Source: Halonatronomonas sp051745085 (GTDB lineage Bacteria > Bacillota > Halanaerobiia > Halanaerobiales > Halarsenatibacteraceae). Taken from it: a stretch of DNA of 64,000 nucleotides. The first letter of the stretch is position 1, and every line of letters begins with the position of its first letter. The stretch covers positions 1 to 64,000 of the forward strand of contig JBNJDR010000001.1 in the NCBI GenBank assembly GCA_051745085.1, read 5' to 3'. The notes beneath the pieces were generated by a model. That model was not told where the DNA came from and did no database searches. It worked only from the letters and a program-made list of their open reading frames with translations. Made by a program: the position numbers and the translations under genes. This document shows positions 51,397 through 58,359 of the stretch, piece after piece.

Positions 51397-53154
51397 ATGG
51401 CGATCGATGGCATCATGCTGGCAGCATGCCGGCATGATTTAAACGAAAAAATTATTGGTGGAAGAATAGATAAAATTTATCAACCCCAAAAAACATTTAT
51501 GACGATGAAGATAAGGAATAATAATCAAAATATGTCTCTCTTATCTGTGATAGATCCTCGGCAGGCTCGGGTCCATCTAACAGAACTTAATTTCAGTAAT
51601 CCCAAAAAACCCCCTACTTTTACCATGGTAATGAGAAAGCATCTAACTTATGGTATCATAACCACTATTGAACAGCCGGGTTTTGAAAGGATGCTAAAAA
51701 TAACCATCAAAAACAACAATACCGAATATTTTCTTTATTTAGAGATAATGGGCCGCTATAGTAACGTTATTTTAACAGATAACCAGGGCTATATCCTTGA
51801 TGCCCAAAAAAGAATCGGTCCTGACAGCAAATCTGACCGGGAACTTATGCCCAATAAACAATATGAATTCCCTCCCCCTCAGGATAAAATAGATCCGCGA
51901 GAATTAACTAAAAATAATTGGCCCGAGCTAATTGCGGATGACGTTGATAAATATAGCCCTAAGCTCATCTTAAATAATGTGCAAGGATTTGGACCTGATT
52001 CTTGTAAAGAGATCGTGCATAGAGCCGAAATAGATATAGAAAAAAGTTATTCTGATCTTACTGATTCAGAACAAAATAATATTCTCACTGAATTATTGAA
52101 CTGGATAGAAAATATCCAGACAGGCAATTTTAGCCCCACCCTCGGCTTAAATGATGATGAAGATATCATTTATCAAGCGGCTTTTCCCCTAACTTATCTT
52201 AACCATAATAACACTAATTATAAAATCTTCCCGGATACAGGGAACCTCTTTGACTATTTTTATCAAGAACACATCATCAAAAAAGACCTGGAACGGATGA
52301 AAAAAAGGCTAATGGATATTATTCAAAATTATTTAGAAAAAAATCACCGCCAGCAGAACAAAGTTAAAGGAAAAATTAAAGAAAGTAAAAATGCTGATCA
52401 ATATAAAAGAAAGGGAGAATTATTAAAATCTCAGCTGCACAAAATTAAAAAAGGACAAGAAGAAGTTACCTTGATAGATTATTATCAAGAAGAGCAGCCG
52501 GAAGTTAAAATTGAACTTGATCCAGAAAGAAGCCCGGCAGGAAACGTTAAATATTTTTTTAAAAAATATAACAAATTAAAAAAAAGCAGGTCTCATCTGG
52601 TTCGAGAACTGGCTAAATTACATCATGAAGATAAATATCTCCAAAATGTTGAACATGGGTTAGAAGAAGCAGAAACTAAAGATGAATTGGCAGAAATAGA
52701 AGATGAATTGAAGGCGGAAGGTTATATTAAAGATAAGAAGCAAAAAAGCCAGCAAAATGAAAAACTTCCGCCTCGGAAATTCATTTCTTCAGAGGGTTAT
52801 CAAATTTTAGTGGGTAGGAATAACCGCCAGAATGATCAGTTAACTAAGAAAATAGCTAATAAAAATGATCTCTGGGTTCATACCCGGAAAATAGCTGGAT
52901 CTCATGTGATCATTAAAAGAGATACTGATAAGGATGTCCCAGAAAAAACTATATACGAAGCAGCTTTATTAGCAGCATATTTTAGTAAAGCTAAGGAATC
53001 GGAAAATGTCCCCGTGGACTATACTGAAGTAATTAATGTAAATAAGCCTAAAGGAGCAAAGCCGGGAATCGTTTATTATGAAAACCATCAAACCCTTTAC
53101 GTTACACCGAATAAAGAAGATTTAAAAACTATTCTGGCGAACTCTCAATCTTAG
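51397..53154 (+). CDS. rqcH: Ribosome quality-control factor RqcH (NFACT family)
   Basis: Binds obstructed 50S subunits and recruits Ala-tRNA to add C-terminal alanine tails that mark stalled chains for degradation. NFACT-N domain at the N-terminus (MAIDGIMLAACRHDLNEKIIGGRIDKIYQP, given as two joined parts of the start), helix-hairpin-helix and coiled-coil regions in the middle (about 285-450), and NFACT-R at the end (FISSEGYQILVGRNNRQND, HTRKIAGSHVIIK). At 585 aa it is typical. The conserved DR motif at 97-98 reads Glu97-Arg98 here. Older names are FbpA or fibronectin-binding protein. Confidence 0.95.
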   Translation: MAIDGIMLAACRHDLNEKIIGGRIDKIYQPQKTFMTMKIRNNNQNMSLLSVIDPRQARVHLTELNFSNPKKPPTFTMVMRKHLTYGIITTIEQPGFERMLKITIKNNNTEYFLYLEIMGRYSNVILTDNQGYILDAQKRIGPDSKSDRELMPNKQYEFPPPQDKIDPRELTKNNWPELIADDVDKYSPKLILNNVQGFGPDSCKEIVHRAEIDIEKSYSDLTDSEQNNILTELLNWIENIQTGNFSPTLGLNDDEDIIYQAAFPLTYLNHNNTNYKIFPDTGNLFDYFYQEHIIKKDLERMKKRLMDIIQNYLEKNHRQQNKVKGKIKESKNADQYKRKGELLKSQLHKIKKGQEEVTLIDYYQEEQPEVKIELDPERSPAGNVKYFFKKYNKLKKSRSHLVRELAKLHHEDKYLQNVEHGLEEAETKDELAEIEDELKAEGYIKDKKQKSQQNEKLPPRKFISSEGYQILVGRNNRQNDQLTKKIANKNDLWVHTRKIAGSHVIIKRDTDKDVPEKTIYEAALLAAYFSKAKESENVPVDYTEVINVNKPKGAKPGIVYYENHQTLYVTPNKEDLKTILANSQS

Positions 53155-54667
53155 TCTTTTCCTTGTTGTTCTTATTAAACCCTGCCCTGAATAATTGATA
53201 AACAGGCCCTACGATTAGTGTTATAAATAAAGCAAAATAAGCTATGGTATCTCCATAAGTTTGATAGAATGTAGGGCCAGTTTCAAGATCATACAGGTCG
53301 ACAGAAACAATTCCTACTTTGTCGAGTTTTAAAAAACTACCATCAGGATAAACTAAACCATTAATAGCCTTATTCCCTGCTTTAACAACAGGTCTGCGGG
53401 TTTCAACAGCTCGCATCCGGGCTGCCTGCCACATCTGATCCTGTAAATTACTTTCTCCAAACCAGGCTTCATTAGAAATATTTACAATAAAATGATTATT
53501 ACTTATTTCCTCTTTATCAGCAGGAGGATAAAGTATTTCCGAACAGATCAATACTCTAAAAAAAACTTCCTCTCCATTTGCAGTTGTGAGATTAAAATAT
53601 TCAATTTCTTCTCCAGCAGTAACTGAACCCCATCTCTGCCCGCTAAAAAACTCAGCCAAACCAGCCAGGGGAATAACTTCCCCGGGAATCAAATCATTCT
53701 TATCATATCTTGTTAAAATCTCATTTTCTGAATTAATTAAAAACGCTGAATTGTACTGTTTATTTAATTCTTCTCTTCTCGCCTGGTTACCTAATAATAA
53801 ATATCCCTCAGGCTCATATATTTCGTTGAATTTCTCCCGATAGTAACTATTCCTGGGATAATCAAAAGTTAAAGCAGATTCTGGTGTAATAACAAGATCT
53901 GCTCCATCCTCAAACAATCTATTACTAGTAGTTGCTATTATTTCTATATATTCCTCAACATTTTGAGAAAGCCATTTTTCTGACTGAGAAATCTCAGTAG
54001 AAACTATTCCAATATCTATGGTCCCAGTAGAAGTTAACCTTTGTTCCTGCAGGCGGGCAATAGTTTGAGAACTCACGTAATTTGCTGCAAATAATAAAAT
54101 TAAAATCATTAAAAGATAACGCAGACGTTTAACTGTAAACAGCTTATAAATCAGTCCATTTATTAATAATACTATAAAAGATAATAAAAACAGACCACCA
54201 TATTCCGCTAACTGCAGAAGGAAATTAGCTCCGACTTGAGTTGTACCCATAGTACCAAAAGGAAAATAAGGAAGAATCAGATTAAATAAATATTCTAGAG
54301 CTACCCAGCTGCTAGCTATAAATATAACAGAAGTCTTTTTAGCCTTACCCCGTTCTATTAATTTATATGCCACTGCCCAGAGACCTGTATTTAAGCCTGC
54401 CAGTATGAACATAGCAGATAATAAGATTAATAATAATGGCCAGGGCAAACCACTAAAATCTCGTAAAGGATAATATAACCAGCGGCTTGATCCAATTGTT
54501 AAAGTTATTCCTAATATCCAACCATAAAAAAGAGCCTGCTTAATCCCGTTGGTATTTTTAATGACTATAATAGTAGGAACTAACGCAAACCAGGCTACCC
54601 AATACAAACCTGGAATGCTTAATGGTATCGTTGCTAAAATTCCACTTAATATAATTAAGACAGCCAC
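53129..54667 (-). CDS. lnt: Apolipoprotein N-acyltransferase
   Basis: Adds the third acyl chain to the N-terminal cysteine of lipoproteins. It has about six N-terminal membrane segments (residues 1-195), a nitrilase-fold catalytic domain with the expected triad Glu263 (ITPESAL), Lys323 (YDKNDLIPGE) and Cys375 (VLICSEI), and a C-terminal membrane segment. At 512 aa it matches the diderm Lnt. Presence in a Firmicute-like genome argues for an outer membrane. It is 28 bases after the Crp/Fnr gene and its 3' end overlaps convergent rqcH by 26 bases. Confidence 0.92.
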   Translation of the reverse strand: MAVLIILSGILATIPLSIPGLYWVAWFALVPTIIVIKNTNGIKQALFYGWILGITLTIGSSRWLYYPLRDFSGLPWPLLLILLSAMFILAGLNTGLWAVAYKLIERGKAKKTSVIFIASSWVALEYLFNLILPYFPFGTMGTTQVGANFLLQLAEYGGLFLLSFIVLLINGLIYKLFTVKRLRYLLMILILLFAANYVSSQTIARLQEQRLTSTGTIDIGIVSTEISQSEKWLSQNVEEYIEIIATTSNRLFEDGADLVITPESALTFDYPRNSYYREKFNEIYEPEGYLLLGNQARREELNKQYNSAFLINSENEILTRYDKNDLIPGEVIPLAGLAEFFSGQRWGSVTAGEEIEYFNLTTANGEEVFFRVLICSEILYPPADKEEISNNHFIVNISNEAWFGESNLQDQMWQAARMRAVETRRPVVKAGNKAINGLVYPDGSFLKLDKVGIVSVDLYDLETGPTFYQTYGDTIAYFALFITLIVGPVYQLFRAGFNKNNKEKTKIESSPE

Positions 54668-54695
54668 AATAATTCCCCCATTTGCCTATCTGAAG

Positions 54696-55361
54696 CTATA
54701 ATAACTTCTCTTTCAATTTCTGCTTGTCCAGTAAAACAATCTTTCTACCTCTACTTGCGATCAAACCCTGTTCTTTTAATTTACTTAAATTTCTACTCAC
54801 GGTTTCTCGGGTTAATCCTAAATAGCTAGCCAGCTGCTGCTGATTAAGCTCTTCCAGGGCTACATTATTTTCTTTAGTTTTAGCCATTTGCAAAAGAGAT
54901 TGGATTATCCGGGACATAGAGTCCTGGAGGGCCATGCTTTCCAGTCGGCTTTGAGAATAAAATAGTTTTCTGGCCATGGTTTCTAACATTCCCCACCCGA
55001 TTTCTGGATTCTTGATAAAATACTGACGAAAATCATGGCGGGATAAAGAGGCCACTTTGCTATTCTGCAGACAAACAGTGGTAGCTGGATATATATTATG
55101 GCCAAATAAAACAACCTCTCCAAAGACCTCTCCTGGTTCTACAAATTTTACGATATGCTCCCGTCCGTCGGCTGAACTTCTCGTTATCTTAACCTGGCCT
55201 TCTCGTAAAAAGAACATTTCCTTACCTTCATCTCCAGCTAAAAATATGGTCTCTCCCTTTTGATAAGTTTTGAAAGTGAGTAGATCATAGATTTCAGCAA
55301 GCTGATTTTCTTTCAAATCCGAAAAAACAGGAAAATCCCTTAAAAAATCTAATTTATCCAT
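54696..55361 (-). CDS. Crp/Fnr-family transcriptional regulator
   Basis: A 221 aa regulator with an N-terminal cyclic-nucleotide-binding-like barrel (about 10-120; YQKGETIFLAGDEGKEMFFL, EPGEVFGEVVLFG), a dimer helix, and a C-terminal helix-turn-helix, QQQLASYLGLTRETVSRNL. The recognition helix carries ETVSR, as in Fnr and Crp. There is no N-terminal cysteine cluster for oxygen sensing, and the cAMP-pocket residues are not clearly conserved. Its ATG overlaps the B12-protein gene by 8 bases, so it probably regulates or is controlled with that cluster. Confidence 0.93.
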   Translation of the reverse strand: MDKLDFLRDFPVFSDLKENQLAEIYDLLTFKTYQKGETIFLAGDEGKEMFFLREGQVKITRSSADGREHIVKFVEPGEVFGEVVLFGHNIYPATTVCLQNSKVASLSRHDFRQYFIKNPEIGWGMLETMARKLFYSQSRLESMALQDSMSRIIQSLLQMAKTKENNVALEELNQQQLASYLGLTRETVSRNLSKLKEQGLIASRGRKIVLLDKQKLKEKLL

Positions 55362-56991
55362 GAAATTCCTCCAATTTATTAATTCTTTCTATTTCTGTTA
55401 AAACTTTATCCTCTTTATAATCGTAGGCATCACAACCACCTTCAACAATCTTTGTTTTTAATAACCCTGCTGCAGTTACATTGTTTTTCAAATGGGGTGC
55501 ATCGATCAAACCGATCTTTATAGCTTCAGTCAGAATACCTGGATCTGCCCATGGCCTTCTAACTTGAGAAGATAAGTCTGCAATTTTTTCTAATAAATAG
55601 TCAACTTCACTTAACAAGTGATTTTTTCTAGCCTGAACTAATTTATCATTGATAAGGTCAGGATAATCATACTGGGCTTTTTCCAGAATATGCCTGGCTA
55701 ATTTGCAGCTGGCAATCACCTCATCTGCGCGGGCTGCATGGTCAGCTTCTGGATAACCTACCACGTGCACAATATCAGGCTGCAGAGCCATACCCTGCCA
55801 GGTCGAAAGAGCTAATTGAGCTCTGGCCCTCTCAAAATCTGCTGGAAAACTAGCTAATCCGGCTCTAACCTGAGTTATTATATTAAAATCAAAATCCGCT
55901 AACCTTTGTATGAGTTCTTGTTTTGCTAACATTTTAGCTAAATCCATTCGATAACTGGTTGCGGCTGGATTATTAAACATATATTGAGCTATATAATCTT
56001 TCACTCCACTTTCTTTAGCATTATAGGCCGCTAAAAAGGCCATTGCCACAGCAATAGTATCAGATGAATCGCGCAAACTCCAATGATGTGACTCATTAAC
56101 TTCAACAGGTATACCTCTTCTTCCGTGCCAGCTCATTGCTGATTGATTTTCCTTGATTGCTTGTTGTAAAGCCCGCTCACTTCTACCATCTAAGACACTA
56201 TACCAGGTCAAAGGGATAGCGGCCCAGGCATTTTTAATCGTGTCCTGAAGCAATTCGGCCATTTTCAATAAATGCTGCGTTCCACTATACGATCTGATTA
56301 AAGGATAATTTCCCTGGCGAGTAGCTTCATATAAATCCCGGAAGTCCTGAGCAGACCTTAGTGGAACACCCCCGGCACCAGTAAGTTCTTCTTGAATATT
56401 TTCTGGTTCAAAGTAAAACTGCTGAGTATTTTGATCTGGCCCTATAGAAATAACATCTAAAACTTCAGCTTGAGCTATCTTTTCTATCCCGGCGATAGTA
56501 GTAGTAAGATCGGGCTGTCCATAGTGATGTCTTATTATAGGTAGAGGGCTTCTGGCCTCAAGCAAATCTTTTAGGTTTTTAATCGAATTACTACCCCTGG
56601 CTTTAAAATTTTCCCCTTCCAAAAAGGCGATGGTTTCTTGAATTTTGGTCTTGCCTCCAAAAACCATCTCAAAGAAATCCAGATCTTTAGCAACCTCAGC
56701 TACTGGCTCAGTCCCGCCAAATATATACTTATATCCAGCTAAGTCACGTTCTTCTGCTTCTGTTTTTAATCTGGTTAAAACATTTCTGGCAGTAGAAGGG
56801 GTTAACCTGTAACTAACTGCTATATATTCCGGATCGGTTTCTGCCACTGCGTCCAGAAGCTTGCTTATGGAAACAGCTGGTCCTACAAATTTGGTATTAT
56901 AACCTTTTTTCTCAGCTAAATTAAGAAAATTTATAACTCCACCAACATGAACACAGTTTTCAAGAGAACAGGCTAAAATTAACCTACTCAT
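55354..56991 (-). CDS. B12-binding protein with mutase-like barrel, function unknown
   Basis: A 545 aa protein with an N-terminal cobalamin-binding fold (about 1-125) and a long C-terminal part. The B12 motif normally Asp-x-His-x-x-Gly reads Cys13-x-His15-x-x-Gly18, so the cobalt-ligating His is kept but the Asp is Cys. The later Ser60 and Gly92-Gly93 elements also fit. The C-terminal part recalls the glutamate mutase E-subunit barrel (TRQGNY at 224-229, HVVGYPEADHAA at 409-420); this is from memory. The substrate is unknown. It overlaps both the opine-dehydrogenase-like gene and the Crp/Fnr gene by 8 bases, so the three proteins are likely made together. Confidence 0.75.
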   Translation of the reverse strand: MSRLILACSLENCVHVGGVINFLNLAEKKGYNTKFVGPAVSISKLLDAVAETDPEYIAVSYRLTPSTARNVLTRLKTEAEERDLAGYKYIFGGTEPVAEVAKDLDFFEMVFGGKTKIQETIAFLEGENFKARGSNSIKNLKDLLEARSPLPIIRHHYGQPDLTTTIAGIEKIAQAEVLDVISIGPDQNTQQFYFEPENIQEELTGAGGVPLRSAQDFRDLYEATRQGNYPLIRSYSGTQHLLKMAELLQDTIKNAWAAIPLTWYSVLDGRSERALQQAIKENQSAMSWHGRRGIPVEVNESHHWSLRDSSDTIAVAMAFLAAYNAKESGVKDYIAQYMFNNPAATSYRMDLAKMLAKQELIQRLADFDFNIITQVRAGLASFPADFERARAQLALSTWQGMALQPDIVHVVGYPEADHAARADEVIASCKLARHILEKAQYDYPDLINDKLVQARKNHLLSEVDYLLEKIADLSSQVRRPWADPGILTEAIKIGLIDAPHLKNNVTAAGLLKTKIVEGGCDAYDYKEDKVLTEIERINKLEEFHG

Positions 56992-58174
56992 TTAAAACAC
57001 CGTCCTCAATACCTTTTTCCCTGATTAATTTATTCTCTTTCTGGCGAAACTTCCATTGATAGTTAACTACATTATCTTCTCCTAATATATTGCCCCAATT
57101 AACCAGGTTATAAATCTCATCTATGCTCAACCCCTCCAGACCAAGTCGTTTTAAGTTTCTACCTGTACTCCTATAATCTACCCCACCGACCAAGCTAGCT
57201 AAATTTATAATCAAATCAATAGTCGATGTCTCGATATTAACTAATTTAGCCAGCGATGAAATAGGGACTAAACTCATGGGGACATCTTCTGTTATATATC
57301 TATGATTTAAACCTATCGGTGCTCTTATCCCATGATAGTACTCATTAGCTTGAAGTAGTTCATATAAAGTCTCTCCTTCTGCTCCATAAGAGATACGCAG
57401 CCATTCTTCAGCAGAAACTGGCTTGATCCCAAAAGCCTCAGCTACTTTCATTCTTTCATTATCCATTTGGGCTAAAACTTTTGCGACAGATTGAGAAATT
57501 CCTTCCTGATAATAATTAAATTTACCACCTGTACTTTCTATCCAGGCCATATTTAAAAGTGTTGGAGCAGGGTGAAATATTGCTCCAATATTATCGAGCC
57601 CTGTTTTTAATATATTGTCTGTAAAAACAAATTGTGGGAAGATAGGATGAAGCATCTCTGCAACTTTTTCGGTCTTCTCAGCAGGAAACACAGCTGCTTC
57701 TACTATCCTTTTAGCTCCAAATATATGAGAAGTTCTATTGAGCAAAGATCTGCTGGCAAATAGGAAAGTCTGGGTTTCAGCTAATATCACTTCTGTTTGT
57801 ACAGAATTTTTGTTAAGGATGTTTTTAAACTCCAAACAACCACCTGTCCGCCCCGGACTGAGTAAAATTACCTGGCCTGGTACTAGATGCTCTGCCAGGA
57901 GTTCAGCCATAAATTCATGGCCATTAGCAGGTGTGACTATGATAATTACATCCGCTCCATCTATGACCTCAGCTATATTAGTACTTACATGTTCAAGCCG
58001 ACCCTCACCCTGAAATAAACCCTGTAATTTGATCACGGGATTCTCTATTAGCTCAGTTAACCTGTTTTCACTCCGGTTAAATAATTTTGTTTTATAACCT
58101 CTCCATGCTAAAAAACCAGCTAAGGCCAGACCGCCGTTACCTGCTCCCAATATAGCGATATTAACTTTTTTCAT
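56984..58174 (-). CDS. NAD(P)-dependent octopine/nopaline dehydrogenase-family protein
   Basis: A 396 aa oxidoreductase. The N-terminal Rossmann domain begins VNIAILGAGNGGLALAG, and VIIIVTPANGHEFMAE follows. The C-terminal opine-dehydrogenase domain holds the likely catalytic His in GAIFHPAPTLLN and a second region around LNHRYITEDVPMSLVPIS. Opine dehydrogenases join or split an amino acid and a 2-oxo acid at a secondary amine. The actual substrate is unknown; ketopantoate reductase is less likely because of the C-terminal domain. It is the first gene of the operon with the B12-binding protein. AGGAGGA precedes the ATG. Confidence 0.85.
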   Translation of the reverse strand: MKKVNIAILGAGNGGLALAGFLAWRGYKTKLFNRSENRLTELIENPVIKLQGLFQGEGRLEHVSTNIAEVIDGADVIIIVTPANGHEFMAELLAEHLVPGQVILLSPGRTGGCLEFKNILNKNSVQTEVILAETQTFLFASRSLLNRTSHIFGAKRIVEAAVFPAEKTEKVAEMLHPIFPQFVFTDNILKTGLDNIGAIFHPAPTLLNMAWIESTGGKFNYYQEGISQSVAKVLAQMDNERMKVAEAFGIKPVSAEEWLRISYGAEGETLYELLQANEYYHGIRAPIGLNHRYITEDVPMSLVPISSLAKLVNIETSTIDLIINLASLVGGVDYRSTGRNLKRLGLEGLSIDEIYNLVNWGNILGEDNVVNYQWKFRQKENKLIREKGIEDGVLNE

Positions 58175-58197
58175 CTAATCTTCCTCCTAAACTTATC

Positions 58198-58220
58198 TGT
58201 GAAACAATATCACTGATATT
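58198..58220. promoter_or_regulatory. Overlapping inverted repeats before the opine-dehydrogenase-like gene
   Basis: On the plus strand TGTGA (58198-58202) and TCACT (58210-58214) face each other with 7 bases between, similar to a Crp-type site (normally TGTGA, 6 bases, TCACA). A second perfect repeat, AATATCA-C-TGATATT, spans 58206-58220. Both lie about 24-46 bases before the ATG, where a Crp-family protein could bind. Control by the Crp/Fnr protein of the same cluster is a hypothesis. Confidence 0.4.
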
Positions 58221-58273
58221 AATTCTTAATAGTTTAATTTTATCATACCAGAGAGTTAATCACAATGAATTTT

Positions 58274-58317
58274 AAAAGCCCTACCGATGTCATATTAAAC
58301 AACATTGGCAGGGCTTT
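58274..58317 (-). terminator. Terminator after the EF-G-like gene
   Basis: AAAGCCCTGCC and GGTAGGGCTTT pair (one G-U) around a loop of about 22 bases. TTTTAAAATT follows on the minus strand. It separates the EF-G-like gene from the opine-dehydrogenase cluster. Confidence 0.65.
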
Positions 58318-58359
58318 AATTCTTAATAAATAATTTACTGTTTTAAAGTAGAGGAATGA

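Noticed and set aside
56984..58174. Ketopantoate reductase (panE)
   Set aside because: The N-terminal Rossmann fold is shared, but the C-terminal domain with FHPAPTLLN fits opine dehydrogenases, and the length of 396 aa is too long.
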